Of a DNA stretch of 32,480 nucleotides, positions 8,564 through 17,618 are shown one piece after another. Below the pieces are notes generated by a model, which made no database searches, had not been told where the DNA came from, and saw only the letters and a list, made by a program, of their open reading frames with translations. The DNA lies in NCBI GenBank assembly GCA_047639615.1, contig JBLIOL010000016.1:1-32480 (forward strand). The letters run 5' to 3'. The stretch comes from CAYWNK01 sp047639615. GTDB taxonomy: Bacteria; Planctomycetota; UBA1135; GCA-002686595. Within the stretch, counting starts at the first letter, position 1, and every line of letters begins with the position of its first letter. Both the position numbers and the translations under genes were made by a program.

Positions 8564-9370
8564 ATGCTATGGGAAATCGCTAAGTCAGTTGTTCGCCGCG
8601 CTCCTCTGATCGCTCTTGACTACAAGGTCGATCCGACTCCTCGCTGGGGCTTCGGGAAGCCCACACATCCGCAGCTCGAGGCCTTGATGGCCAAGGGTGA
8701 GCCGGGATACCGCAAGTTGCTCGAGTCCTTCGAGGAGTTCCGTGAGGACTTCTTGGCCATCGATCAGATCTCTGAGGATCCTACGCAGCCGAGTCGCACC
8801 AACGGGTTCTTCGCCGGCCTCGACGCGCTCTCGCTCTACTCGTTCTTACGTCAACGTCAGCCGAAGACCTACATCGAGATCGGTTCGGGTCACTCCACGC
8901 GCTTTGCCTCTCGGGCCATCCGCGACGCCGGCAGTGACACCAAGATTATCTCGATCGATCCCCACCCGCGGGTGGAGATGGACGGCCTCTCCGACAAGAT
9001 CGTGCGTCGCCCGCTCGAGAACGTGGACCAGGAAATCTTTAAGGTGCTCGAGCCCGGGGACATCCTGTTCTTCGACGGTTCGCACTACGCCTTGCCGAAC
9101 TCCGACGTGGTCGCCTTCTTCCTGGAGGTCATGCCGTCCCTGCCTAAGGGCGTGCTGATTCACGTGCACGACATTCGTCTGCCCTACGACTACCCGCCGA
9201 AGCTCAACCGGCACTGGTTCGGCGAGCAGTACATCCTGGCCATGTACCTGCTGAGCACCCCCGACCCGAAGGTCGTGCTGCCCAACTACTGGATCTGGGA
9301 GCAGCCCGAGCTGAAGGCCATGTGGGACGACATTTGCATCGGCGGCAACTCGTTCTGGTACGAGACCTAG
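8564..9370 (+). CDS. Class I SAM-dependent methyltransferase (Methyltransf_24-like)
   Basis: 268 residues, no signal peptide, probably cytoplasmic. The Rossmann methyltransferase core starts near residue 105 with motif I YIEIGSGHSTRFA. It is followed by the post-I acidic strand IISIDPHPR, by DILFFDGSHY with an acidic motif, and by the strand VLIHVHDIRLPYDYP. The histidine and aspartate of HVHD resemble the metal- or substrate-binding residues of Methyltransf_24 and of cephalosporin- or glycan-modifying methyltransferases. The acceptor substrate cannot be told from sequence. The ribosome binding site is weak (TAGG about 10 nt upstream). The gene stands alone, divergent from the FG-GAP gene and convergent with the amidotransferase gene, with a strong hairpin after it. 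The methyltransferase class is well supported; a substrate in surface-sugar decoration would be a guess. Confidence 0.85.
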   Translation: MLWEIAKSVVRRAPLIALDYKVDPTPRWGFGKPTHPQLEALMAKGEPGYRKLLESFEEFREDFLAIDQISEDPTQPSRTNGFFAGLDALSLYSFLRQRQPKTYIEIGSGHSTRFASRAIRDAGSDTKIISIDPHPRVEMDGLSDKIVRRPLENVDQEIFKVLEPGDILFFDGSHYALPNSDVVAFFLEVMPSLPKGVLIHVHDIRLPYDYPPKLNRHWFGEQYILAMYLLSTPDPKVVLPNYWIWEQPELKAMWDDICIGGNSFWYET

Positions 9371-9416
9371 TCCACAGCGGCACATCCCACGCCTAGCGCG
9401 GGACGTATTCGCTATC

Positions 9417-9460
9417 GCAGCGGCTGTAGAGCTGGCCCCGCGCCGCTCTGCAGCCGCTGC
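9417..9460. terminator. 16-bp hairpin between convergent genes
   Basis: The arms 9417-9432 (GCAGCGGCTGTAGAGC) and 9445-9460 (GCTCTGCAGCCGCTGC) pair over 16 bp with one G-U, around a 12-nt loop. It lies between the convergent methyltransferase and amidotransferase genes. There is no T-run, only TTACG on the plus strand, so it may act as a bidirectional, factor-assisted terminator or as 3'-end protection. Confidence 0.65.
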
Positions 9461-9471
9461 TTACGTTGAGG

Positions 9472-10179
9472 CTAACGCGCGCCGAAGAGCTTCGCGATGG
9501 CGTCGAAGAACTCGTCCGACCAGCGCTGCATGTCCAGGTAGTAGCGCTTGGAGTCGGCGAGCACCTGATCGACGCTGATGCCGGACTCGGCCACGTCGGC
9601 GTGGTCTTGCCGTACGGAGGCCGCGATGGTGTCGGTGTCGTACTCCGGGTGGAACTGCAGGCCGTAGGTGCTCGCGCCGACCTTGTAGGCCTGCACGGAG
9701 CAGCGGCTAGAGCTCGCCAGGACCTGCGCGCCAGGAGGCAGCTCGGCCGACCATTCGCGGTGGTGCGAGAAGATCATGAACTTAGCCGGCAACCCGCTGA
9801 GCAGCGCATCGTCTTGACCGTGCTGGTTGACGCTGATGCCGTGCCAGCCAAATTCGATACCGTCTAGCATGACAGCCACTCGACCGCCGAGTGCTTTGGT
9901 GAGCAGTTGGCTGCCGAGGCAGATGCCTAGCACGGGGATGGCGGCCTCGTGGGCCTTACGCAGGAGCGCGATCTCTGCGTCGATCCAAGCGGGCTGTTCG
10001 TCGTTGGCGCTGCTATCGCCACCGAAGGCGATGATGCCGGTGATGTCATCCAACTCGCGCGGCACGGCGTCGCCTTGGTGTAGGGCGCGCACATCGAGCT
10101 CATAGCCCAGCCGCCGTAGTCGCTGCGCAAGACGCAGAGAGCCGGTGATGGCGCTGTGCTCGAAGACGAGGACCGTCAT
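9472..10179 (-). CDS. Class I glutamine amidotransferase-like protein
   Basis: 235 residues. It has the triad of the GATase1 fold: nucleophile Cys87 in GICLGSQLL, and His177 and Glu179 in GLQFHPEY. It resembles the stand-alone GMP-synthase-type amidotransferase family, whose members transfer or release ammonia from glutamine, or hydrolyse gamma-glutamyl compounds. No synthetase domain is fused and none is encoded nearby, so the acceptor is unknown. The ATG at 10179 is only 4 nt after the stop of the AddA-like gene, so it is probably the last gene of the same transcript and translationally coupled. Nothing in the sequence links its chemistry to DNA repair. Confidence 0.9.
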   Translation of the reverse strand: MTVLVFEHSAITGSLRLAQRLRRLGYELDVRALHQGDAVPRELDDITGIIAFGGDSSANDEQPAWIDAEIALLRKAHEAAIPVLGICLGSQLLTKALGGRVAVMLDGIEFGWHGISVNQHGQDDALLSGLPAKFMIFSHHREWSAELPPGAQVLASSSRCSVQAYKVGASTYGLQFHPEYDTDTIAASVRQDHADVAESGISVDQVLADSKRYYLDMQRWSDEFFDAIAKLFGAR

Positions 10180-10183
10180 CGGG

Positions 10184-13100
10184 CTAGAGCCAGTCGAGCT
10201 TGCCGTCGATCAGGTGCAGGACGCCCGCTTGGATCGTCTCTGGGTCTAGCTGTAGTTGGGTGGCGAGTACGTGGCGGTAGAGCTCGAGCTGGGCTGAGTG
10301 GTCGCTACCGGAGTCGCTGGAGGTCGTCTTGTAGTCGATTACTTCGGCGCCCAGCAAGCGACCGTTGGTGCTGATGAGGTGCACGCGATCCATGGCGCCC
10401 TCGATTAGGCGGCCGGCGGCGGGCCCGCTTTGGGGACGTAGACAGAAGCGTCGTTCGCGCCAGACGGTGGTGTCGCCGGAACGCTTGGCCGCACTCAGAA
10501 TGCCGATCACGTCGTCGTGCTCTAGAGCCTTGCGGAAGATGCTGATGGCGGTGCTGTGCAGCTTCGCATCGTGGCTGGCAAGGCTGAGTAGCACGCTCAA
10601 CTCCTCGTCTGTGGCGCTGAACTCCTCGAGCCACTCGACCTGCTCCATGAGCAGGTGAACCAAGGTGCCAACTTGCAGGCCGCTGCTGGTGCGGGGCGTT
10701 AGGCGCTCGGCGGGTGTGCGTTCCGTGGCCTTGCGCTTGCTAGCGGAGGTGGGGTTGGGATTCGTCAGGCCCGTGGGGAGGCCGAGGCCGGGAGGGAGTT
10801 GCTGGGTGTCGGCCTTGGGAGCTGCGGGCGCGTGGTCGATGCCATTGGCCCAGGCGTTGGTGTTGGCGGTGGGGCTAGCGTAGAGCGTGACGGCGCCGGG
10901 GGGGGACGGTTCGATGGGCTCGTCCGTGTTCGGCATGGGGAAAGCGGCGCGGACGAGGGTGGCCCAGGTGAGCTTGTTGACGTTGCCGGAGTCCTTGGAC
11001 GGCGACTTGGTCGGCGGCTTCGAGGGCGCGGCGATCAACTCGAGCCGGCGCTTAGCGCGGGTCATGGCTACGTAGAGCAGGCAGAAGGACTCGCGGATGG
11101 TGCGTTCCACGTGCAATCCCCAAAGCTCCTGTAGCTCGGGCGAGCATTGGCGGATGGCGGCTGAGGGGCAGTGGCTGACGGACTTGATGTCGCCGTCCGC
11201 TTCAGGGCGATCCACCAAGAAGCTCGGCTTGCGCCCGATCATGGGCTTGTCCAGCTCCGGGAGGATCACGCTGTCGAAGCCGAGACCCTTCGAGGCGTGG
11301 ATCGTCATGACCTTGACGAGGGCGGGGGTGCTCGATTCGACATTCGTGCGGCGGACGAAGCGTACGAACTCGCCTGGGCGGCAAGGACCGCGTTCGCCGA
11401 AGGCGTGGGCCAGGTCTAGGAGCTGGCGGTAGCGGCCTAGCTGCCAGGCATCCTGCTGGGCCACGACGAAGTCCTCGAGGGTTCCGAGGAAGGCGCCCAG
11501 GCCCAGGTCCTGGAGCTGGCGACGCAAGTCGAGGGCCACGGCCTCGCGCTCTTCGGAGCTGTTCCCATGGGCTAGGGCGAAGCGCTCACCCAGGCCGCAG
11601 GAGGCTACGTGGAAGGCCGCCGCCGTGTCGCCGGGGTGGTCGGCGAAGTGCAGTAGGGCGAGCACTTCGACCACGCTGCGACTATCGGTCAAGGGGTTGC
11701 CGCCCTCGCCGCTGGCCCTAACACCTAGCTTGTCCAGCAGCAGCAGTAGGCGCGGGATGAGGGCGCGCTCGCGCAACAGGACGGCGACCGTGCCCGCGGG
11801 GGCGGCCTCGGTGAGAGCCTGCACGCGCCGGGCGGTGAGCTCCACGATCAGGCTCTTGTTGTCCGCCGGCTCTTCGGCCTCTTCGTCGATGCTGGGTTCG
11901 AGGATCAGCACGCTGCCCTGCAGGCCGTGCCGGGCGGACTCGTGGAGCTGGTAGCTGTCCGTGAACTCATCCGCCGCCTTTTCGACGGGCTGCGCATCGG
12001 CGCCGTCCACGACACACACGGCGTTGTTCCGATTGGCGGTGGAGAAGAGTTGGTTGATGCTATCGAGCAACTCCGCTGCACTGCGGAAGCTGTGGCGCAG
12101 CTCGTCTGTGTTGTCGCCGGCATCCTTGTGCACCTTCTCCAAGAGCCGTGGCTCGGCATGACGGAAGCCGTAGATGGACTGCTTGCCGTCGCCCACGCAG
12201 AAGAAGGTGCGCTCGCCCTCGTACTCGCTCCGGATCTCCGAGGCGATGTTGTCCAGGATGCGCCATTGCACGGGCGAGGTGTCCTGGAACTCATCCAGCA
12301 ATAGGTGGTCCACGCGGCCGTCGAGCCGGAACCACATGTCGAGCTCGCGCTCCGAGAGCGGCGCGCCCCCATGCCTGGGCGCGATAGCACGCGGCACGTC
12401 GCCGAAGCCGAGCACGCCGCTGTCCCGTTGGAGGCTGCTGAGCTCCGCCTGGTAGCGGCCGAGCAAGTTCCGAGCGGCGCGGTTGCTGTCGATCAGCCGC
12501 TGAATCAGGTGGTGGCTGGCGTGCTCGATCAGGGGCCCCAGCAGGTCCCGCAGGTCCTCCTCAATGTCCTTCTTGTAGTAGAGGGTCTCGCCGGCGGCGA
12601 CCTTGCCGGTGATTCCCTTCGAGATGGCGTCCAGCCAGCGCTCCTCCTGGAAGGCCTGGATTTCGGCCGTGCGGGCCTTGACCCAGTTCGCGTTCTCTTT
12701 GCCCTTGGCGGTCTTGGGGAGCTCTTGGTTCTCGTAGTCCAAGAGGAGGCGGCTGAGTTCGCCGGCATCCAGCGCGGTGGGGAGCGGGATCTGATCCCAG
12801 GCTTCGTCGCTGGCCTCGTTCCACATCTCGAGCCCAGCGCCGATGATGTTGTGGAGGGAGTCGGTCACCGAGTTGGCAGGTGCGTTGCTCTGCAGCTCGC
12901 GCAGCAACTCGAGCGTGTGCAGACGCGCCTTGTCCGAATCGTCATCCAGGAGCAGCTTGGCGATGGCGTCCTCGCTCTGTTCCGCAAGCTCGGCCGCATC
13001 GGCCACACGCCACTCCGGCGGTAGGCCTAGCTCGTAGGCATAGAGTCGCGTGATCTGCGCGAAGAAGGAGTCCAGGGTGCGCACCTGGAAACGATCCAGT

Positions 13101-13393
13101 TGCTTGGCCAGGCTGTTGACGAGATCTTCGCAGCGTGCCTGCGTTACGCCCGGGGCCATGCCGTCGAGCTGGTGTGCTAGCTCTTGCGTGGCCTGGGGGT
13201 CGCGGGCCGCATCCACCAGCCGTTCGAGCACGCGCTCGAGGATCTCGCCCGCGGCCTTCTTGGTGAACGTCGTGGCAAGGATGCGCTCGGGGCTCACCCC
13301 ATGAAATAGCAGCGCCAGGAAGCGCAGGGCTAAAAGGTGGGTCTTGCCTGTGCCGGCGGAGGCGCGAACGACCAAGTGCGGGCGAAGGCTCAT
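10184..13393 (-). CDS. addA: AddA-like ATP-dependent helicase-nuclease
   Basis: 1069 residues; UvrD/Rep superfamily 1 helicase fused to a C-terminal PD-(D/E)XK nuclease, as in AddA/RecB. Visible motifs are Walker A ASAGTGKT (11-18), Walker B/motif II LLLDEFQDTSP (D367, E368), motif III GDGKQSIYGFRHAEP (near 405), motif V TIHASKGLGFDSVI (near 695) and motif VI LLYVAMTRAKRRLE (near 770). The nuclease has GAMDR, VIDYKT (near 1016) and QLELYRHVL. With its partner it should unwind and resect double-strand breaks to load RecA. The start is set at the ATG at 13393, whose A is shared with the TGA stop of addB (TGATG overlap). The frame is open further upstream, but that part is arginine-rich read-through inside addB. 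The protein is somewhat shorter than typical AddA. Confidence 0.93.
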   Translation of the reverse strand: MSLRPHLVVRASAGTGKTHLLALRFLALLFHGVSPERILATTFTKKAAGEILERVLERLVDAARDPQATQELAHQLDGMAPGVTQARCEDLVNSLAKQLDRFQVRTLDSFFAQITRLYAYELGLPPEWRVADAAELAEQSEDAIAKLLLDDDSDKARLHTLELLRELQSNAPANSVTDSLHNIIGAGLEMWNEASDEAWDQIPLPTALDAGELSRLLLDYENQELPKTAKGKENANWVKARTAEIQAFQEERWLDAISKGITGKVAAGETLYYKKDIEEDLRDLLGPLIEHASHHLIQRLIDSNRAARNLLGRYQAELSSLQRDSGVLGFGDVPRAIAPRHGGAPLSERELDMWFRLDGRVDHLLLDEFQDTSPVQWRILDNIASEIRSEYEGERTFFCVGDGKQSIYGFRHAEPRLLEKVHKDAGDNTDELRHSFRSAAELLDSINQLFSTANRNNAVCVVDGADAQPVEKAADEFTDSYQLHESARHGLQGSVLILEPSIDEEAEEPADNKSLIVELTARRVQALTEAAPAGTVAVLLRERALIPRLLLLLDKLGVRASGEGGNPLTDSRSVVEVLALLHFADHPGDTAAAFHVASCGLGERFALAHGNSSEEREAVALDLRRQLQDLGLGAFLGTLEDFVVAQQDAWQLGRYRQLLDLAHAFGERGPCRPGEFVRFVRRTNVESSTPALVKVMTIHASKGLGFDSVILPELDKPMIGRKPSFLVDRPEADGDIKSVSHCPSAAIRQCSPELQELWGLHVERTIRESFCLLYVAMTRAKRRLELIAAPSKPPTKSPSKDSGNVNKLTWATLVRAAFPMPNTDEPIEPSPPGAVTLYASPTANTNAWANGIDHAPAAPKADTQQLPPGLGLPTGLTNPNPTSASKRKATERTPAERLTPRTSSGLQVGTLVHLLMEQVEWLEEFSATDEELSVLLSLASHDAKLHSTAISIFRKALEHDDVIGILSAAKRSGDTTVWRERRFCLRPQSGPAAGRLIEGAMDRVHLISTNGRLLGAEVIDYKTTSSDSGSDHSAQLELYRHVLATQLQLDPETIQAGVLHLIDGKLDWL

Positions 13394-16143
13394 CACTCGC
13401 CCTCCTCTGCGTCGTCTTCCAGGAGGCCGAGGCCCACGATGCCGGCGAAGATCGGATCCTTGGGCTTCCACTTTCCGATGTCCTCGACCTTCCCATCGCG
13501 CACATCACGCACCACGGCGTGGGCTTTCTTGAAGGCGTCGGCGACGGTGTCGTCGTCGAGCTTGGTGGACTTGCGGAAGCCGATGTCGGACTCGGAACGG
13601 CCCAGGTAGATGTAGCCGAGGATCGGGGTCTCGCCCAGGCCCAGGCTCTCGGCCAAGTGCGTGTACAGGGGCAACTGCAGGTCCTTCCAATCATTGTCCT
13701 TGGTGAGGTGCGCCGTGTCCGGCTTGAGGCCCGAGGTGCCGGTCTTGTAGTCCCAGATGGCCCACTGGTTCTTGCCCAGGTTGTAGTCGATGCGATCGAT
13801 GCTGCCGCGGACGAGGATGGGCTTGTCGTCCACGCGCATCTCCGTGCCATCGTCGCCGCGCTCGGGCCACTCAACGTGCTTCACTTGCCAACCCTGGCTC
13901 GTCCAGGCGGCTTGCTTGTCGGCGAAGATCGAGAAGCGATAGTTCATCTGCGCCAACTGCAGGCGCACGGTGGGCAAGGGGTCGGGGCCAAAGGTCTGCT
14001 GGGCAACTCTGTCCAACTCGTCGGAGAGCGCGGCGCGAATTACGTCCGCGTCCTGGCACATGGAGAGCTTGGTCTGGCCCAGGCACTCGAGCACCTTGTG
14101 CACCACAGTGCCGTAGAGGCGCGGGTCCATCTCGCGCGCGCGGTCGTCGAGGGTCTCAAGCCTCAACACATTGGAGAGGTGGTAGCGCCGCGGTGACTCG
14201 ATGTAGTTGCGGAAGGAGGTCACCGCCATGGATGTGGGCTCGGAGAACTCCGGCTCCCTACGCTCGGGCGCTGCCGGGATCGTCGCCTGGCCAAACTCGC
14301 AGCGCGCGGGGTCGCCCTCAGCGCTAAGGTAGTGGTGCATGCGCTCCACCACCTGGGCCGGCTGCGTGTGAAAGAAGAGCCGCGAAGCCTGCAGGGATTC
14401 GCCGCCCTGGGAGTGCTTGCCAGAGATCAGGACGAGCTCGCGCGAGTGGGTCAGGAGGGTCAGCGCGAAGAGGTCGCGTGCCATGCGGCGTGCGTCGTCG
14501 ACCAGGCCCAGGCTGCCGCGCAGAGAGTCGGGCAGGAAGGCATCCCCGCGCACGGTCTCCGGTACGCGGCCGTCCTGCATGCCGCTGAGGATAAGGGTCG
14601 GAGCGTCGTCCAGGGGCAGCTCGAGCCAGCCGAGGAGTTCCGCTTCCGCGTCGAACTCGCTGCCCGCACTGGGCGGGATATAAGCGGCTTTCAAGCCCTC
14701 CAGTAGCAGCGCTAGGGCTTGGCCCGCGCTGACCTTGGGGGCCAGGGACTTGGGCAGGTCCTCCCAGCTGGCCAGGCCCGCGCTGACGGCATCCAGGGCG
14801 CCGGCGAGGCGCTCGGGGTGCGGGCTTGTGGGCTGCTGGGATCCGCCGAAGATCGCGGCGAGGTACTGACGGATGGACTCGGCCCATTCGCTCAACACGC
14901 GCGTCTTGCTAGAGGAGAGCTCGCCGAGCACTTGCCTCAGGTTGGCGAGCAGGCTCTTGATCGGATCGCTAATCACGGGCTTGCCCAAGGGCGGATGGTC
15001 CGCGTCGATCAGCCAGGGTAGGTGTTTCTGGAAGTGCCTATCCAGGTGGGTGACCGGCTTGGCGCCGGGGTCCTTTGACATGAGGTAGGCGCCCATGTCG
15101 GGTTGGCGCACGAGGCTCGCCAGCGGTGCTTGGCGCGGGTCGTCGAGGAAGGCTGCGGTGTCGTGCAGCAGGGCGTGCGGGCGTGTGTGGAGCAGGGCTG
15201 TGCCGGCCGCCACGCGCGCGCCCACTTGGGCGCGGTGCAACCGTTCGGCCAAGAGCGGCGTGACCTCGTCGTCACACATGCCGAAGCTTACGGCGCCGGA
15301 CAGTTGGCGGCCGGCGGTGGCGGCGAGGGATGCCTCCACCTGACCGGCGGGACCCTCGACCACATGCCAGGCGTCCAGGTCCATGGGCAGGTCGCGCGCG
15401 ATCCAGTGCTCGGTCTGCACGCTGCCGTGTGAATCGAAGCCAGCTGCTTCGCTCTCGGGCGCGAAGACCAGTGCGTCGGGGGCTTGTTCGAGGGCGTCCA
15501 GGGCGTGGCCGAGGAGCCCGCCCACGTCGGAGATACCCACCAGGACAACGGAGGCGTCGGCTTGAACCCGGCCGGCGACGGCGGCCTGCAGGCGGGCCTC
15601 GTGGGGGTCGAGCAATTGCTCCTCTCGCAGTCGCGCGCGGAACACCTCCTGGGCGGCTGCCAGAGCATTCCAGCGGCGAGCTTCTGAGGTATGGCCTTCC
15701 TGCTCCAGTTGGGCCGCGATCCAAGCGAAGTCGCGGCCTTCCACGGCCAGCTCAGCGTGCAGGCTGCGGATGCGTTCGGCCAGGGTCAGCCAGCCGGCGA
15801 GGTCCTGGGGCGGACGAGCTAGCAGACACTGCTGGTCGTCGGTGGGGGCGTCGCGCAGGGCTTCGGCCCAGGCCAGGGTGCGGGTCAGACGGTCGGCGGG
15901 GGGCGCGTCTAGCTGGACCAGGGCGTCCACTAGGGCTCCCTGGGTCAGGATGCGCGGCGGGATCCAGTCGGGCGGGGCCGCAGCGGCCAGTTTGGCCAGC
16001 AGGCGGCGGCCGGCGCGGCCGCCAGGCAAGGCTACCAGGCGCTGGGCCAGGTCCTCTGGGTCCAATTCGAGGAGCCAGTGGGCTGCGGCCTCCAGGGGAG
16101 ACGAGCCCCAGCCCAAAAAGTGCAAGCGTGCGGGCTGACCCAT
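13393..16143 (-). CDS. addB: AddB-like nuclease subunit
   Basis: 916 residues; probable partner of the AddA-like protein downstream. The N-terminal part has the layout of an inactivated superfamily 1 helicase: the place of Walker A reads LPGGRAGRRLL, with no GKT. The C-terminus carries a PD-(D/E)XK nuclease of the RecB family, with YGTVVHKVLE, GSIDRIDYN (D783) and IWDYKTG (D798, K800), then QLPLYTH. The second nuclease domain distinguishes AddAB from RecBCD. The four cysteines that hold the iron-sulphur cluster in Firmicute AddB are not seen; the position of the first reads SFRNYIESPRRYHL, with Ser instead of Cys. The gene starts 32 nt downstream of tRNA-Arg with no hairpin between, so the tRNA and addBA may share a transcript. 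Function strongly supported; the symbol is assigned by layout. Confidence 0.88.
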   Translation of the reverse strand: MGQPARLHFLGWGSSPLEAAAHWLLELDPEDLAQRLVALPGGRAGRRLLAKLAAAAPPDWIPPRILTQGALVDALVQLDAPPADRLTRTLAWAEALRDAPTDDQQCLLARPPQDLAGWLTLAERIRSLHAELAVEGRDFAWIAAQLEQEGHTSEARRWNALAAAQEVFRARLREEQLLDPHEARLQAAVAGRVQADASVVLVGISDVGGLLGHALDALEQAPDALVFAPESEAAGFDSHGSVQTEHWIARDLPMDLDAWHVVEGPAGQVEASLAATAGRQLSGAVSFGMCDDEVTPLLAERLHRAQVGARVAAGTALLHTRPHALLHDTAAFLDDPRQAPLASLVRQPDMGAYLMSKDPGAKPVTHLDRHFQKHLPWLIDADHPPLGKPVISDPIKSLLANLRQVLGELSSSKTRVLSEWAESIRQYLAAIFGGSQQPTSPHPERLAGALDAVSAGLASWEDLPKSLAPKVSAGQALALLLEGLKAAYIPPSAGSEFDAEAELLGWLELPLDDAPTLILSGMQDGRVPETVRGDAFLPDSLRGSLGLVDDARRMARDLFALTLLTHSRELVLISGKHSQGGESLQASRLFFHTQPAQVVERMHHYLSAEGDPARCEFGQATIPAAPERREPEFSEPTSMAVTSFRNYIESPRRYHLSNVLRLETLDDRAREMDPRLYGTVVHKVLECLGQTKLSMCQDADVIRAALSDELDRVAQQTFGPDPLPTVRLQLAQMNYRFSIFADKQAAWTSQGWQVKHVEWPERGDDGTEMRVDDKPILVRGSIDRIDYNLGKNQWAIWDYKTGTSGLKPDTAHLTKDNDWKDLQLPLYTHLAESLGLGETPILGYIYLGRSESDIGFRKSTKLDDDTVADAFKKAHAVVRDVRDGKVEDIGKWKPKDPIFAGIVGLGLLEDDAEEGE

Positions 16144-16175
16144 AGCGATCCAGGCAGGTTGGGACGCGGGGAGGG

Positions 16176-16252
16176 TGGTACGCCCGACAGGATTCGAACC
16201 TGTGACCTTTCGCTCCGGAAGCGAATGCTCTATCCAGCTGAGCTACGGGCGC
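16176..16252 (-). tRNA. tRNA-Arg (anticodon CCG)
   Basis: 77-nt cloverleaf on the minus strand. The acceptor arm GCGCCCG pairs with CGGGCGT (first pair G-U), the D arm reads GCTCAGCTGGATAGAGC, and the anticodon stem is TTCGC/GCGAA with loop TTCCGGA. The anticodon CCG (16218-16216) decodes CGG. The T arm contains GGTTCGAATCC, and the terminal CCA is encoded (16178-16176). It ends 32 nt before addB. No duplicated 3' end or integrase was seen, so it does not look like an attachment site here. Confidence 0.97.
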
Positions 16253-16436
16253 ATTGGAGGGGCGGAATGCTAGTGCATCCCTGGCTCTGGGGCTATCTCT
16301 GGATGCCCGGGAATTTGCCTTCTGGCGGGGCAAACGCCGGGTCGTGCGACTTATTGTCCCCCGAAATCTGGCGTAGCCGTTACCTTGGGCTGACTAGATG
16401 CATACTAGAGGTTGAACTGACCTGGCCTCACCCTGC

Positions 16437-17480
16437 ATGTCTCCCCCTAGCTCAGGCGCTGTTACGAACACTTTACAAAGCAGAAGCGGCTCACTCTCTC
16501 CGAGCCACGTCGACCGCGAGGTGACCCACCTCGCGCAGGATAGAGTCATTGAGCCCTCCGAGCGCTCGCTTGGCTGGTCCGCGCTGGGTGTGATGGCCGC
16601 CTTGGGATTAGCCCTGTCTCCGGGCCTGCAGCAACCCGTGTTGCACGCGGACGGACCGGCGCCCTTGGACACCGACGGTGATGGGCTGCCGGACGCTCAG
16701 GAGTACGTGCTTGGTACTTCGCCGCTGCTGATCGACACCGACTTCGACGGCTACACGGACAGCGAAGAAGTCGCTCTGGGATCATCGCCCTACGACATCA
16801 ACAGTCAGCCCGAGGGCCCGGTTGAGGTCGCCGTGGGGATCACCGCACGCGGCGAAGCCGATAAGCTGCGCCTGGTCATCACCCTGTATGTCGAAGACGG
16901 CAACCTGGCTGATAAGACCCTCGACTTGGCGATTTACAGCCAAGGGCGTTACGGGCCCGTGCCCCTCTCGCGCCTGTTGCCCCTTGCCGACGTGAGCGAC
17001 ATCATCACCGCTAACGGCCCTGCGGTTCGGACCATTGACGTGGCCCTGCCGCCCTCCACGGTCGAGTACATCGGAAGCCTGACTTGGATTGCCAAGGCCG
17101 GCATCCAGGGTGACCCTGAGGTGCTCTCCGCAGCCAAGTGTGATTTGACTTGGAAGGACGGCCTGATCCTGTGGCGTCGAATCGGCCACTTGCTGCCGCC
17201 CTCCATCACCTTCAGCGCAGCTTCCACGACCGTGCCAACCGGAAGCGTCCACGATCCGATCCCGCCTGGCGGAGACGCCGACGTTCCGACCGCTTGGGAG
17301 CCCGGCCAAGTCTGCATCCAGCGCTCGGCAACCGTGGGCTTCAATGGCGCGTTCCTGATCAACGAGATCGTCGAAGCTAGCTGTGTCTCGGGCTGGGATT
17401 CCTATTGCGATCCGGGCTGCGCAGGCACCGTTGGCGACCAGTACGAGACCGTTGACACCCTCGCGATCTTGGGTGGTTGA
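16437..17480 (+). CDS. Exported thrombospondin type-3 calcium-repeat protein
   Basis: 347 residues from the ATG at 16437. A hydrophobic stretch (about 47-63, WSALGVMAALGLALSPG) is a signal peptide or signal anchor behind an unusually long polar N-terminus. Two type-3 calcium loops follow: DTDGDGLPDAQE (78-89) and DTDFDGYTDSEE (100-111), the second with the usual LGTSPLL/LGSSPYD linker. The middle (about 125-260) is beta-rich. The C-terminus is cysteine-rich (CIQRS, ASCVSGWDSYCDPGCAG) and probably disulphide-bonded outside the cytoplasm. No ribosome binding site is visible at 16437, and a start nearer the hydrophobic segment is possible. Family unknown beyond the repeats; probably a surface or extracellular structural protein. 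It precedes the ECF operon but is separated from it by 175 bp with a hairpin. Confidence 0.8.
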   Translation: MSPPSSGAVTNTLQSRSGSLSPSHVDREVTHLAQDRVIEPSERSLGWSALGVMAALGLALSPGLQQPVLHADGPAPLDTDGDGLPDAQEYVLGTSPLLIDTDFDGYTDSEEVALGSSPYDINSQPEGPVEVAVGITARGEADKLRLVITLYVEDGNLADKTLDLAIYSQGRYGPVPLSRLLPLADVSDIITANGPAVRTIDVALPPSTVEYIGSLTWIAKAGIQGDPEVLSAAKCDLTWKDGLILWRRIGHLLPPSITFSAASTTVPTGSVHDPIPPGGDADVPTAWEPGQVCIQRSATVGFNGAFLINEIVEASCVSGWDSYCDPGCAGTVGDQYETVDTLAILGG

Positions 17481-17578
17481 CGTCCGTCGTTACGTCTTCG
17501 ACACCACACCTCGCTCCCTAGGCTGGGAAGGCATTTCAGAACGCCCCACCCGCTTTGCATCGAATGGAGCTAAATTGT

Positions 17579-17605
17579 CAAACCGGTCCAGCGATGGCCG
17601 GTTTG
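17579..17605. other. Hairpin in the gap before the ECF sigma gene
   Basis: CAAACCGG (17579-17586) pairs with CCGGTTTG (17598-17605). Two inner C-G pairs lie beyond a bulged T, around a 6-nt loop. No T-run follows, so this is not a textbook terminator. It lies just upstream of the candidate ECF promoter and could be an operator or a 3' end for the preceding gene. Confidence 0.45.
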
Positions 17606-17618
17606 CGCCATTGTGAAG

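Noticed and set aside
8278..8565. 96-residue N-terminal extension of the FG-GAP protein
   Set aside because: It would bury the signal peptide and overlaps the sigma-54 element and palindromes; composition is not coding-like.
13394..13471. N-terminal extension of the AddA-like protein
   Set aside because: Arginine/glycine-rich read-through of the addB 3' end; the coupled ATG at 13393 starts directly before the helicase Walker A.
16176..16252. tRNA-Arg as an integration site of a mobile element
   Set aside because: No integrase gene and no repeat of the tRNA 3' end was seen; the neighbours are housekeeping-type genes.
16323..16338. GG-N10-GC element (TGGCGGGGCAAACGCC) upstream of the calcium-repeat protein
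   Set aside because: Only TGGC and the GC dinucleotide fit sigma-54; the -12 block matches 2 of 5 and no paired palindromes are nearby. Expected by chance in GC-rich DNA.
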